The notes: generated by a model not told the origin, from the letters alone. DNA of 64,000 bases from Rhizorhabdus dicambivorans (GCF_002355275.1 NZ_CP023449.1:4566001-4630000); one strand, 5' to 3'; shown: positions 36,333 through 46,182, counted from the first letter of the stretch. Numbers and translations: made by a program.

Positions 36333-36510
36333 GCCGCCGACATGATCAAAGCGCCGGACCATTGCAAGGCTCACCGCCGCGCGGGTCGGCCGACCCATTA
36401 ACCATGCCGGAAAAATTTCGAGGCGAATCGGTAACTTGCAGCTAGGGTGGAGGCCGTTGCCGAGTCGAAACCTTTCGCCTCGATCATTCGTATCTGTATC
36501 TTAGGACTAC

Positions 36511-37158
36511 GTGACAGGGGCGTTGGTCGCGATGGCGACAAGGGCATTCGATCTGATCGAGACGATGCGCTTTGAGGCGCTCGACGGATTCGTCGAACTC
36601 GAGCGCCATCTTTCCCGAATGAAGGCCAGCGCCGAAACCTTCGGCTTCAGCTTCAACCGCCACGATTGCCGCAACGACCTGCAGGCCGCGACCTTCCGGC
36701 TGACCGAGGACGCCCGGGTACGGCTGATGCTCGCCCGCAGTGGCGCGCTCGCCATAGAAGTGCGGCCGATGCCGGCGCCGCCGGCCGAACCCGTCGACGT
36801 GGCCCTGGCCCCGCTTCCCGTCGCCGACGACGATCAACGCCTGCGCCACAAGACCAGCAACCGCAGCTTCCTCGACGAGGCGAAGCAGCGCGCGGGGACC
36901 TTCGAGGTGGTCTTCGTCCGTGCCGATGGGCTGCTTACCGAAGGCAGCTTCACGAATGTCTTCGTGCCGCGCGACGGCCGGCTGGTGACGCCCAGGGCAG
37001 GATCGCTGATGCCCGGCATATTGCGCGAGCGGCTGATCGAGGGGGGAGAGGCGATCGAGGGGGACCTTCGGCCGGCCGATCTCGCTGCCGGTTTCCTGAT
37101 CGGCAACTCGCTGCGCGGGCTGATCTCCGCGAAGTTGGTTTCGCAACCGCACAACTGA
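36511..37158 (+). CDS. Aminotransferase class IV (probable aminodeoxychorismate lyase)
   Basis: A 215-residue fold-type IV PLP enzyme. The PLP lysine is in 'LRHKTSNRSFLDEAKQ' (about residue 113), the substrate-loop signature is 'LTEGSFTNVFV', and 'LMPGILRERLIE' closes the domain. The family includes PabC, IlvE and D-amino-acid transaminase; the short length and the presence of pabB in the window favour PabC, which forms p-aminobenzoate from aminodeoxychorismate. A GTG at 36511 has AGGA 6-7 bases upstream; an ATG at 36532 is an alternative. Aspartate/aromatic aminotransferase follows closely. Confidence 0.8.
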   Translation: MTGALVAMATRAFDLIETMRFEALDGFVELERHLSRMKASAETFGFSFNRHDCRNDLQAATFRLTEDARVRLMLARSGALAIEVRPMPAPPAEPVDVALAPLPVADDDQRLRHKTSNRSFLDEAKQRAGTFEVVFVRADGLLTEGSFTNVFVPRDGRLVTPRAGSLMPGILRERLIEGGEAIEGDLRPADLAAGFLIGNSLRGLISAKLVSQPHN

Positions 37159-38436
<1,278 letters not shown>

Positions 38437-38456
38437 GCGGGATCGTTTCGGGGCGC

Positions 38457-38488
38457 GGCGGCCAAAACGTTGAATCCGTTTGGCTGCC
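38457..38488 (+). terminator. Hairpin after the aminotransferase gene
   Basis: Arms 38457-38469 and 38476-38488 pair at 11 of 13 positions around a 6-base loop, 20 bases past the stop. There is no T tract, so it may be an mRNA-stabilising or Rho-linked structure rather than a classic terminator. Confidence 0.5.
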
Positions 38489-38490
38489 CC

Positions 38491-38520
38491 CCATCTGTGT
38501 GGCAATATAGTCACAGATGG
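38491..38520 (+). promoter_or_regulatory. Perfect 9-base inverted repeat just upstream of msrA
   Basis: CCATCTGTG (38491-38499) and CACAGATGG (38512-38520) are exact reverse complements separated by 12 AT-richer bases (tggcaatatagt). The element ends 16 bases before the TTG start of msrA and overlaps its leader. It could be a dimeric repressor site or an mRNA hairpin that shields the ribosome binding site. Confidence 0.5.
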
Positions 38521-38536
38521 AAAAAAGGTTTGCCCT

Positions 38537-39274
38537 TTGACCGACAGTCCTAACCGGCCGCTGATCGCCGGGATTTCGGCCGGCCTGCTGTTGCTGGCGG
38601 CGGCGGGAACCATGGCGACCCGCAGCCCGGCGGTAGCGCCTGCACCTCGAGTCGATCCCGGCCCGATCGTGCGAGTGCCTGCCCCTGCCGTCGATCCCGC
38701 CGAAGCAGGGAAGACCGCAACCGCCGTGTTCGCGGGCGGCTGTTTCTGGGGCGTGCAGGGCGTGTTCCAGCATGTCGATGGCGTGACCTCGGCCGTATCG
38801 GGCTATTCGGGCGGCAACGCCCAGTCGGCCGACTATGAGACGGTTGGCACCGGCGCCACCGGCCATGCGGAAGCGGTGAAGATCACCTATGATCCCAAGC
38901 GGGTCAGCTATGGCGCGCTGCTGCGCATCTTCTTCGCGGTGGTCGCCGACCCCACCACGCTCAATCGCCAGGGTCCGGATCGCGGCACCCAATATCGCAC
39001 CGCGATCTTCCCCACCACGCCGCAGCAAAAGGCAGTTGCCCAGGCCTATATCGCCCAGCTCGGAGCGGCCAAGGTCTGGAAGGCACCGATCGTGACCCGG
39101 GTGGAGCGCTATCGCGGCTTCTATCCGGCCGAGAAATACCACCAGGATTTCCTCGTCCGGAAACCCGACTATCCCTATATCGTCTATAATGACCTGCCCA
39201 AGGTCGAGGCGCTGCGCGTCGCCTTCCCCACTCATTGGCGCAAGCAGCCGGTGACGGTGTACCCGGTCGGCTGA
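38537..39274 (+). CDS. msrA: Peptide methionine sulfoxide reductase MsrA, membrane-anchored/exported form
   Basis: A 245-residue protein: an N-terminal hydrophobic anchor or uncleaved signal (about 9-27), a Pro/Val/Ala-rich linker, then a full MsrA domain from 'TATAVFAGGCFWGVQGVFQHVDGV' (the catalytic Cys of GCFWG, about residue 69) through 'YSGG', 'GTGATGHAEAV' and 'RGTQYRTAIF' to 'ERYRGFYPAEKYHQDFL'. It reduces methionine-S-sulfoxide, here probably on periplasmic proteins. No in-frame ATG precedes the domain. The TTG at 38537, with AAAGG upstream, is the likely start. Confidence 0.93.
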   Translation: MTDSPNRPLIAGISAGLLLLAAAGTMATRSPAVAPAPRVDPGPIVRVPAPAVDPAEAGKTATAVFAGGCFWGVQGVFQHVDGVTSAVSGYSGGNAQSADYETVGTGATGHAEAVKITYDPKRVSYGALLRIFFAVVADPTTLNRQGPDRGTQYRTAIFPTTPQQKAVAQAYIAQLGAAKVWKAPIVTRVERYRGFYPAEKYHQDFLVRKPDYPYIVYNDLPKVEALRVAFPTHWRKQPVTVYPVG

Positions 39275-39321
39275 CCATCACCCGGTCATTCCAGCGAAAG
39301 CCGGGATGACACCCATGGCCG

Positions 39322-39984
39322 TCACGCCGCCAGCGGGAACCCCAGCAGCTTTTGCTGAACCGCGACCAGCGCTCGGGCATCCTGCCCGACCATGTCGAGG
39401 ATAGCCGGGTCGGCGGCGTCCATGCCGCCGGTCAGCACCCCGAAGGACGGCAGGATCAGCTTGCTCCGCCCCGCGACGAAGCAGGGCCGGGACACCCGCC
39501 GGCCGCGCAGGGTCACCTTATATTTGGGATGGTAATGGCCCGAAACCTCGGGCCGCCGGTCGTCGGCATCGGCCTCGTGCCGCAGAATCAGCCCCTGGAG
39601 CTCGACCTCCGCCGCCACCGTGCCACCGAGCGGATCGGAGAAGGCGCGGTCATGATTGCCGACGATCCAGGTCCAGCGCACCCGCGCCGTCAGCAGGCTC
39701 AGCAGCCCGCGCGCCTCGTCGCCGAGACGGGCAATGCCGCCGCGATCGTGAAAGCTGTCCCCGAGACAATAGAGCGCCCGCGCCCCGGTCTGCTCGACCA
39801 GCGCGGAGACGCGGCGCAGTGTCTCGATCGAATCATAGGGCGGCAACATCTGGCCGCGCACCGCATAGCTGCTCGCCTTCTCGAGATGCAGGTCGGCCAG
39901 CAGCAGGCTGGCGGAGTCGGGATGAAATAGCCCGCCTTCCGGCAATGCGCACAAGTCGACCGAACAGAACGAAAAGGGAACCAT
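39322..39984 (-). CDS. pdeM: Ligase-associated DNA damage response endonuclease PdeM
   Basis: A 220-residue calcineurin-like phosphoesterase with metal motifs 'LLADLHLEKASSYAVRGQMLPPYD', 'LGDSFHDRGG', 'VGNHDRA' and 'VSGHYHPKY'. The 'LHLEK.S..A.RG..LPP.D' block marks the PdeM subgroup, which usually travels with a LigD-like ligase, a Lhr-type helicase and an exonuclease in a DNA damage cassette. None of those partners is adjacent here. The start is the ATG at 39984; the open frame upstream overlaps intergenic repeats. It is divergent from the TauE-like gene. Confidence 0.88.
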   Translation of the reverse strand: MVPFSFCSVDLCALPEGGLFHPDSASLLLADLHLEKASSYAVRGQMLPPYDSIETLRRVSALVEQTGARALYCLGDSFHDRGGIARLGDEARGLLSLLTARVRWTWIVGNHDRAFSDPLGGTVAAEVELQGLILRHEADADDRRPEVSGHYHPKYKVTLRGRRVSRPCFVAGRSKLILPSFGVLTGGMDAADPAILDMVGQDARALVAVQQKLLGFPLAA

Positions 39985-40174
39985 GGAGCCGATATATCCG
40001 GTTCGGCGGCGGGAGCAAGGCCTTGCCTTCCCGATCTCCAGTCGTTCCGGAGGAACCGGAATCGCGGAAGAACGCCCGGCGGCCTGGTCCTCGGATAATT
40101 TCAGCCTCCGCCGGAATGACGAAATGGGTCGCGGAGCCTTCCATCCCTCGCGCGAAATGACTAGCCCTAGGGGC

Positions 40175-41089
40175 ATGGATCTTTACCTGCCCATTGCCGG
40201 CCTGTCGGTGAACATCCTCGTGATCATCGGCCTGGGCGGACTGGTCGGCATCCTGTCGGGCATGTTCGGCGTGGGCGGCGGTTTCCTGACGACGCCGTTG
40301 ATGATCTTCTACGGCATTCCGCCGGCCGTCGCCGTGGCCTCCTCCGCGCCGCAGATCACGGGCGCCAGCGTCTCGGGCGTGCTGGCGCACGGCAACCGCG
40401 ACGGCGTCGATTATCATATGGGCGCAGTGCTCGTGGTCGGGGGCGCGATCGGGTCGCTGATCGGCGGTTTCCTGTTCCGCATCCTCCAGGACGTCGGCCA
40501 GATCGATACGGTCGTCTCGGTCATGTATGTCGTGATGCTGGGGGGCATCGGCATCTTCATGGCGCGCGACGCGATCCACGCGCTCCTCGCCGAATGGCGG
40601 GGCGAACGCCCGACATCGACCAGCAAGCGCCACCATCCGCTGATCGCGGTGCTGCCCTTCCGCTGGCGCTTCTACCGCTCGGGCCTGTACATCTCGCCGC
40701 TGGCGCCATTGCTGCTCGGCTTCGCCACCGGCATCATGACCGTGCTGATGGGGGTCGGCGGCGGCTTCATCCTGGTGCCGGCGATGATCTATCTGCTCGG
40801 CATGTCCGCCCGCGTGGTGGTAGGCACCTCGCTGTTCCAGATATTGTTCGTCACCGCCGCGACCACGCTGGTCCATGCGATGACCACCCAGAAGGTCGAC
40901 CTGGTGCTGACCGGACTGCTGCTGATCGGCAGCGTCACGGGTGCCCAGTTCGGCGCACGCTTCGCGATGAAGATGAAGCCCGAATATCTGCGCCTGATCC
41001 TTGCCTTCATCGTCCTGGTCGTCGCGATCCGGATGCTGCTCGGCCTCACCTGGCGCCCGCCCGAGATCTTCACGGTGCAGGCGTTGTGA
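40175..41089 (+). CDS. TauE/SafE-family sulfite exporter-like permease
   Basis: A 304-residue membrane protein with eight or so helices and the paired family repeats: 'GLGGLVGILSGMFGVGGGFLTTPLMIFYGI' near the N-terminus and 'GFATGIMTVLMGVGGGFILVPAMIYLLGM' in the second half. TauE/SafE proteins move sulfite, sulfoacetate or other organic anions out of the cell. The start ATG is at 40175. The stop overlaps a GTG of the following TIGR02186-like frame (GTGA), and this pairing of the two families is recurrent in alphaproteobacteria. Confidence 0.9.
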   Translation: MDLYLPIAGLSVNILVIIGLGGLVGILSGMFGVGGGFLTTPLMIFYGIPPAVAVASSAPQITGASVSGVLAHGNRDGVDYHMGAVLVVGGAIGSLIGGFLFRILQDVGQIDTVVSVMYVVMLGGIGIFMARDAIHALLAEWRGERPTSTSKRHHPLIAVLPFRWRFYRSGLYISPLAPLLLGFATGIMTVLMGVGGGFILVPAMIYLLGMSARVVVGTSLFQILFVTAATTLVHAMTTQKVDLVLTGLLLIGSVTGAQFGARFAMKMKPEYLRLILAFIVLVVAIRMLLGLTWRPPEIFTVQAL

Positions 41090-41979
41090 GCGGGCTCCCG
41101 CCCGCGGTGCGGCACCAGCCCGCTCCCCCACCCGGCCCCCCATTGATTGTACCCTGTGGGAGGTCGGGTGGGGGAGCGGGCTGGTGCCGCGCGTTTCAGC
41201 GAAAGCTGAAACAGACAAGGCGACGCCGGCTTCTGATCTTCCTGCTGGCGCCGCTGCTGGTCGCGGCCGAAAGCCCGCGGCTCGTCCCCGATGTGTCGCA
41301 GCGCAAGATCGAGATCATCTATAGTTTCACCGGCGCCGAACTGCTGCTGTTCGGGGCGATCCTCTATCCGGGCGGCCGCGCGCCGAGCGACGACGCCCAG
41401 ATCGCGGTGGTGGTGAAAGGCCCGCAGGAGCCGGTGCTGATCCGCGAGAAGCGCAAGATCGCCGGTATGTGGATCAACGCCGACAGCGCCGATTTCCGAT
41501 CGGTGCCGAGCTTCTATGCGCTCGCCTCGTCGAAGCCCATCGCCGGCATCGTCGATCCGCGCACCGCCGTGATCTACGAACTGGGGATCGACAATCTCCA
41601 GCTGTCGCCCGCCAGCGGCGGCGACCCGGCCGAGGACCGCCGCTTCGAGGCTGGGCTGATCGACCTCAAGCGCCGCGGGGGCTATTATTCCGAAACCGAC
41701 CGTGGCGTCGAAATCAGCGAAGGCGTGCTCTATCGCGCGCGCATCGCGATACCGGCGCGCGTCCCGGTCGGCAGCTACACCGCCGAGACCTTCCTGATCG
41801 AGAAGGGCCGGGTCATCGCCGCCGCGACCCGGAAGATCGAGATACATAAATCGGGGATGGAGGCCTTTGTCGCGCGTGCCGCCGAACGGCACAGCTTCCT
41901 CTACGGGCTGACTGCGGTACTGCTGTCGCTGATGCTGGGCTGGGCGGCGAGCGCCGCCTTCCGTCGCCTGCGCGAATAG
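41086..41979 (+). CDS. TIGR02186-like membrane-anchored protein, start unclear
   Basis: The reliable part runs from about 41215 to 41979: a signal peptide/anchor (RRRLLIFLLAPLLVAAES), the exported domain 'VPDVSQRKIEIIYSFTGAELLLFGAI', 'VVVKGPQEPVLIREKRKIAGMWIN', 'YALASSKPI', and a C-terminal helix 'LYGLTAVLLSLMLGWAASAAFRRLRE'. This matches the TIGR02186 family found beside TauE/SafE permeases; its job is unknown. There is no ATG before the signal peptide. In frame lie a GTG at 41086 overlapping the permease stop, a TTG near 41143, or CTG codons close to the signal peptide. Between them is a hairpin repeat. Confidence 0.8.
   Translation: MSGLPPAVRHQPAPPPGPPLIVPCGRSGGGAGWCRAFQRKLKQTRRRRLLIFLLAPLLVAAESPRLVPDVSQRKIEIIYSFTGAELLLFGAILYPGGRAPSDDAQIAVVVKGPQEPVLIREKRKIAGMWINADSADFRSVPSFYALASSKPIAGIVDPRTAVIYELGIDNLQLSPASGGDPAEDRRFEAGLIDLKRRGGYYSETDRGVEISEGVLYRARIAIPARVPVGSYTAETFLIEKGRVIAAATRKIEIHKSGMEAFVARAAERHSFLYGLTAVLLSLMLGWAASAAFRRLRE
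41098..41217. repeat. Dispersed hairpin element, copy B, at the start of the TIGR02186-like gene
   Basis: A long GC palindrome (CGGCACCAGCCCGCTCCCCC at about 41110-41129 against GGGGGAGCGGGCTGGTGCCG at about 41170-41189) is followed by GTTTCAGC-GAAA-GCTGAAAC (about 41193-41212). It matches the layout and tail of copy A at 17721-17810. It fills the whole space between the permease stop and the next gene's signal peptide. Confidence 0.75.
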
Positions 41980-41986
41980 GAGCCGT

Positions 41987-42619
41987 TCAGGCCTTCACGG
42001 TCTGCAGATGCGCGTCGATCAGCGCATCGCTGGTGGCGACCATCGCCGCACAGGGCCCCTGGCTGCCGAAGATATGATGCGCGCTCATCGCGCCTTCGAT
42101 GACCAGCAGCAGGCCATCGGCAAGCTCCTCCGGCCGATCGACATGAAGCTCGCGGGTGATGCTGACGATCAGCGCCCTTGTGTCGGCCTTGCATTGTTCC
42201 AGCACGACACGGCCGGGATGGCCTGGCTCCGGAATCTCGACCGCGGTGTTGCTCATCGGGCAGCCACGGAAATCGGGCGCGGCGACCTTGCGGGCGAAAT
42301 GGCGGATCACCGCGCGGAGTTGGTCACGAGGATCCTCGCCGGCCGCATCCAGGACCTCGCGCATCGCGGCACGCCCCTCCCTGGCGCTTTCCTCCAGACA
42401 GGCGGCGACCAGATCATCCTTGGAGGCGAAGGCGCGGTAGAGGCTCGGCTTGGTAACGCCGGCCTTGCAGACGATTTCGTCGACGCCGACCGCGCGGATG
42501 CCGCGATGATAGAAGAGATCGCGAGCGGCCTCGAACACGCGGACCGCGGCGGTCTTCTTTCCGGTTCCATCACCGTCGCAGCAGAAGGACTTCTTGGACG
42601 CAGACACGGTTGATCCCAT
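41987..42619 (-). CDS. TetR-family transcriptional regulator
   Basis: A 210-residue regulator with an N-terminal HTH of TetR type: 'RVFEAARDLFYHRGIRAVGVDEIVCKAGVTKPSLYRAFASKDDLVAACLEE' (about 27-77). The C-terminal ligand domain is of the common TetR_C form ('FARKVAAPDFRGCPMSNTAVEIP..HPGRVVLE'). Such proteins repress a nearby gene and respond to a small hydrophobic ligand, but neighbours here (TIGR02186-like and pabB) give no clear target. It may control its own promoter in the 89 bases before it. Confidence 0.88.
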   Translation of the reverse strand: MGSTVSASKKSFCCDGDGTGKKTAAVRVFEAARDLFYHRGIRAVGVDEIVCKAGVTKPSLYRAFASKDDLVAACLEESAREGRAAMREVLDAAGEDPRDQLRAVIRHFARKVAAPDFRGCPMSNTAVEIPEPGHPGRVVLEQCKADTRALIVSITRELHVDRPEELADGLLLVIEGAMSAHHIFGSQGPCAAMVATSDALIDAHLQTVKA

Positions 42620-42708
42620 CTCCTCAATGGGAGGTCTATGTAACAGTTCGGTACGCCTGTTTCAATATGGCGACGAACGGCCGGGATACAGCCTCCCGCC
42701 GAGGGAGC

Positions 42709-44028
42709 TCAGGCGCCGATCACCGGGTCTATCTTGGCACGCAGTTCCACATATTCCGCGGCCGGATCGCTATCCGCGACGATGCCGCCGCCGGCCCGGG
42801 CGATCAGTCGCGTGGGCGTCGCCGCGATCGAGCGGATGACGATGGAACTGTCCATCGCTCCATCCTCGCCCAGTGCGAAGACGACGCCGAAGAAGGGGCC
42901 GCGTCCCGAATCCTCGATCCCGTCGATGATCTCGACCGCGCGGCGCTTGGGTGCGCCCGTGATCGATCCACCGGGAAAGGTCGCGGCGAGCAGGCCGATC
43001 GCATCTTCTCCTTCGCGCAGCCGCGCCTCAACCGCCGAGACGAGGTGCCAGACGGAAGCGAATCGCTCCAGCCCGGCCAGCTGCGGGACGGTGACGCTCC
43101 CTTCCTCGGCAACAATCGAAAGATCGTTGCGCAGCAGATCGCAGATCATCAGATTCTCCGCGCGATCCTTGGGCGAGGCCGCAAGCCGCTCACCATTGCG
43201 GCGATCCTCCTCCTCATCGGCGCTGCGCGGGGCGGTGCCCTTGATCGGGCGGGTCTCGATCCGCCCGTCGCGATCACATCGGACGAAGCGCTCGGGCGAG
43301 GCGCTGAGCAGCGCGCTGCCTCCGCCCAGATCCAGATAGGAAGCGAACGGAGCCGGCGTGCGGGCACGCAGCGCGAGATAGGCGGCCGGGGCATCGAAGC
43401 CTTCGGGCCGCAAGGCGGTGAAGCTGATGCTGATGTTCGCCTGATAGATGTCCCCCGCGCGCAGATAGGCGAGCACCTCGCCGATCATGGCGCGGTGACG
43501 ATCGGGATCGGTTTCCTCGGCCCAGTCGAGCGCCCCAGGGTCGGGCAGGACGGGGACCGGATCGGCGGCCAGCAACCGGTCCAGCCGCTGCGTGGCGCTC
43601 AGCGCCCCACGCGGCCGGGCGAAGCCCCAGGCACGCCGCTCGCGATGATCGAAGCCCAGCAGCAGATCATAGCGGCGGACCAACAGCGCCGGCAGGGCGG
43701 GATCGCCCCGATGACGGCTGGCGACACCGAGCGCGCTCGGCCCGAGATCATAGGAGAGCAAGCCGATCAGCCCGCCCGTGAAGGGCATCGGCCCCTGCCC
43801 CGACGCCGAACGATGCAGCCGGCGCAGCGCAGCGATTGCCTGGTCCATCGTGGCGACGGGCAGCCGCACCTCTTCGACGGGATCGACCGCGATATAGGAG
43901 GCGGCCGAACGCGGATCGCCCAGCGCAGCGCTGTCGAGGAAGGCGATGCCGGGCCGGCCCGCCAGCCGGGCGAACCAGTCGCCCGGATCGACCCAGGAAA
44001 GCTCGCGCGCCAGCAGATCGTCGGTCAC
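42709..44028 (-). CDS. pabB: Aminodeoxychorismate synthase component I
   Basis: A 439-residue chorismate-binding enzyme with the C-terminal signatures 'MIGEVLAYLRAGDIYQANISISF', 'ASPERFVRCDRDGRIETRPIKGTAPR' (with the PIKGT lysine typical of PabB rather than TrpE), 'ENLMICDLLRNDLS', 'SGRGPFFGVVF' and 'RAGGGIVADSDPAAEYVE'. It aminates chorismate for p-aminobenzoate and folate; a PabA/TrpG glutaminase is needed from elsewhere. The GTG start overlaps the stop of the nucleotidyltransferase gene by four bases (GTGA), so it is read from the same transcript as the HprK/PqqD cassette. Confidence 0.93.
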   Translation of the reverse strand: MTDDLLARELSWVDPGDWFARLAGRPGIAFLDSAALGDPRSAASYIAVDPVEEVRLPVATMDQAIAALRRLHRSASGQGPMPFTGGLIGLLSYDLGPSALGVASRHRGDPALPALLVRRYDLLLGFDHRERRAWGFARPRGALSATQRLDRLLAADPVPVLPDPGALDWAEETDPDRHRAMIGEVLAYLRAGDIYQANISISFTALRPEGFDAPAAYLALRARTPAPFASYLDLGGGSALLSASPERFVRCDRDGRIETRPIKGTAPRSADEEEDRRNGERLAASPKDRAENLMICDLLRNDLSIVAEEGSVTVPQLAGLERFASVWHLVSAVEARLREGEDAIGLLAATFPGGSITGAPKRRAVEIIDGIEDSGRGPFFGVVFALGEDGAMDSSIVIRSIAATPTRLIARAGGGIVADSDPAAEYVELRAKIDPVIGA

Positions 44029-45038
44029 TTGCTGCGCGCCTTGATCCAGAGATGGCGCGCCAGCATCAGCGGCGGCATGCGCATCCAGTGCGAGCGGACA
44101 TAGAAGCCGAGGCGGTTGAGCGGCCGGATCGGCCGGCCCCACCCGTCGCGGGCCAGGATCCGGCGGATGAACAGCGCGTCGCGCATCCGGTCATGACCGG
44201 CGATGCGCGGTTCGACCGGGGTGGCGAACAGCCGATCGGCGAGACGCAGCGCCAGCGCCACGGGCCCTCGCATATCGTGGAGCCGGGCGCGGGCATCGAG
44301 CTTCTTCCAGAAATCGGGGGCCGAAGCGAACAGCCGCAGCAGCCGATCGATATCCCACAGGTTGCGCAGGCCGCCGGAGAGATCGCCATCGGCAAAGAGG
44401 TGGCAGGCCGCATGCACGATCATGTCGGCCGGACACAGGATGCGCAGACCCGCCGCAATCTCGATACTGTCGGCTACCAGCGCCCCGGCGTCCGGCGTCG
44501 GGCGCGCGGTGAGCGGCAATATCGTGTGATGCAGATCGATCATGCCGCCGCGATCGGGATGGATCAGCGGCGGCAGCTCATGCATCCACCGGCGATAATA
44601 GCCCTGGGTGTAGGGATCGTCCTTCGCCCAGACGAAGCCGGCGCCGAGCAGGGCGGCCTCGGCCTCGTCGATCCGATCGCGCGGCACCAATATGTCGAGA
44701 TCGCCGACCACGCGGCCGACGGCGGCGGGGAGCCCCGCGAAGGCGAAGGCGCTGCCCTTGAGCAGGATCGGCGCGATGCCCAGCGGCGCCAGCGCGCGGC
44801 GCGCCATCTCCACCTCCCAGAGCGCCTGGGTGCGGCCGAACTCGGCCTCGGCACGGGCATCTTCCAGCGCGCGCGCGACCGGGCCGGGCAGCGGCATGTC
44901 GGCGAGGCGGTAGGCAAGGCTGCCGTCCAGCCTTTCGGCGCGGGCGATCGACAGCAGGCTGGTCCACGCGTCGGCCCCCAGGCCCAGCACCGAGACCGGA
45001 TCGGCAAGCGCGGTGGCCAGCGGGCGGGCGTCCTTCAT
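44025..45038 (-). CDS. Nucleotidyltransferase-fold protein (PF14907-like) of the HprK/PqqD cassette
   Basis: A 337-residue protein with the uncharacterised nucleotidyltransferase pattern: 'IAPILLKGSAFAFAGLPAAVGRVVGDLDILV' supplies the KG and GDLD (112-115) active-site residues, followed by 'WMHELPPLIHPDRGGMIDLHHTILPL', 'CPADMIVHAACHLFADGD' and 'GLRNLWDIDRLLR'. Members of this family also occur in lasso-peptide and other peptide-modification clusters. The start overlaps the kinase stop (ATGA) and its stop overlaps pabB. It may transfer a nucleotide to a peptide or protein; that is inference. Confidence 0.82.
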   Translation of the reverse strand: MKDARPLATALADPVSVLGLGADAWTSLLSIARAERLDGSLAYRLADMPLPGPVARALEDARAEAEFGRTQALWEVEMARRALAPLGIAPILLKGSAFAFAGLPAAVGRVVGDLDILVPRDRIDEAEAALLGAGFVWAKDDPYTQGYYRRWMHELPPLIHPDRGGMIDLHHTILPLTARPTPDAGALVADSIEIAAGLRILCPADMIVHAACHLFADGDLSGGLRNLWDIDRLLRLFASAPDFWKKLDARARLHDMRGPVALALRLADRLFATPVEPRIAGHDRMRDALFIRRILARDGWGRPIRPLNRLGFYVRSHWMRMPPLMLARHLWIKARSK

Positions 45039-45901
45039 ATCCCCGCCTCGGCGCAGAACTGCTCGACGATGGCGACGCCGCTGGCGCTGTCGGGATAGGC
45101 GAAGCGTGCGGCAGGCACCGTCTCGGCGATGGTGACGAGCCGATCGAACGCGGGCTGGCCGAGCGGGATATAATTGGTCGAACCCTCGGTGATCCGCGCG
45201 AACAGCTCCGACTTGCTGACGCCGTCGCTGGCCGGTTCATAGCCATAGGAGGGGAAGAGGATCAGCGCCGGCTCGGCGGGCTCGTCCATCCGGGCGACCG
45301 CGTCCTCGCGGGGGCGCAAGTGGCGCAGTTCGCCCTTGGGCGTGCCACTCAGACGCGGGCCGAACCGGGCGGGATCGGCAATCCGCGCCTCCATCTCCGC
45401 GATGGCGCTGTTCTTGAGGCTGATCGCACGCGGGAAGGGGAAGGCAAGGCCGGTCGCGAGGTCGATCAGCACGAACTCGTCGGCCATCAGCCGCCAGCCC
45501 GCCTCTCCCAGCAAGGCGGCGAGGGTCGATTTGCCGGAACCGCTGTCGCCGGGCAGGATCAGCGCCTTGCCGCCGCGCTCCACCGCCGCGGCATGAACGA
45601 GCAGGAAGCGGCGCTCGCCCAGCGCCACCTGCATGTTCATCGCCATCTCGATGGCGAGCAGGCCATGCCGCAGGGCCATCGGCACCGTGTCCGGCAGGAC
45701 ATGATCGCCCTCGATCGCAACCTGCGGATGCAGCCAGCGCCGCCACGGCCGCGGCGGGCCGATCCTGGCGGTGACCGTCGCCATGCCCTCCTCCGGCAAC
45801 GGATAGCCCGCATAAAGACGGCGGAGCGCCGCGACCGGGGCCGACCACGGCGAACCGATCCGATAGGAAACCGGGCCGATGCGAACATGGAAAGCGTGCA
45901 T
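45035..45901 (-). CDS. HprK-related kinase A-like protein
   Basis: A 288-residue protein whose middle matches the HPr kinase C-terminal fold: 'FLLVHAAAVERGGKALILPGDSGSGKSTLAALLGEAGWRLMADEFVLID', with a P-loop at about 118-126 and an acidic strand after it. The HPr-binding signature of true HprK/P is absent and the N-terminus is unrelated to HprK's MurF-like domain. It belongs to the HprK-related kinases found beside PqqD-like proteins. A similar kinase in paeninodin-type lasso clusters phosphorylates the precursor peptide. The target here is unknown. It overlaps the PqqD-like gene by one base (TGATG). Confidence 0.85.
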   Translation of the reverse strand: MHAFHVRIGPVSYRIGSPWSAPVAALRRLYAGYPLPEEGMATVTARIGPPRPWRRWLHPQVAIEGDHVLPDTVPMALRHGLLAIEMAMNMQVALGERRFLLVHAAAVERGGKALILPGDSGSGKSTLAALLGEAGWRLMADEFVLIDLATGLAFPFPRAISLKNSAIAEMEARIADPARFGPRLSGTPKGELRHLRPREDAVARMDEPAEPALILFPSYGYEPASDGVSKSELFARITEGSTNYIPLGQPAFDRLVTIAETVPAARFAYPDSASGVAIVEQFCAEAGI

Positions 45902-46182
45902 CAGCCCGCCTGCACCAGCCCGATGGCGATCAGCTCGGCAAGCCGGGCCTCTACGACCGCCCGTGCCTCTTCATCCTCGGCTAGACCGAGATTGACGCAC
46001 AGGCGGCACGTGAGCCCGGCGGCGCCATCCGGCGCTTCCGCGAGCAGCTGGAGCATTTCGGGCACCGGACTGTCCAGGAAATGGGTGGCGCCCGACGGAC
46101 GATGGAAGATCAGACTCATCCCGTCGATCACGTGGGTGCGGCACTGGCCGGGATAATCGGTGCGGTAGGTCGGTGCTGTCAC
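45901..46182 (-). CDS. PqqD-like peptide chaperone (HPr-rel-A system type)
   Basis: A 93-residue protein with GTG start. The pattern 'MSLIFHRPSGATHFLDSPVPEMLQLLAEAPDGAAGLT' followed by a short helical C-terminus ('EARAVVEARLAELIAIGLVQ') is the PqqD/RRE winged fold (three strands and three helices) that binds precursor peptides in RiPP pathways. I recall this subfamily as the PqqD-like partner of HprK-related kinase A. It lies 27 bases behind the Tat-exported small protein and overlaps the kinase, which makes that protein the natural candidate partner. Confidence 0.8.
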   Translation of the reverse strand: MTAPTYRTDYPGQCRTHVIDGMSLIFHRPSGATHFLDSPVPEMLQLLAEAPDGAAGLTCRLCVNLGLAEDEEARAVVEARLAELIAIGLVQAG

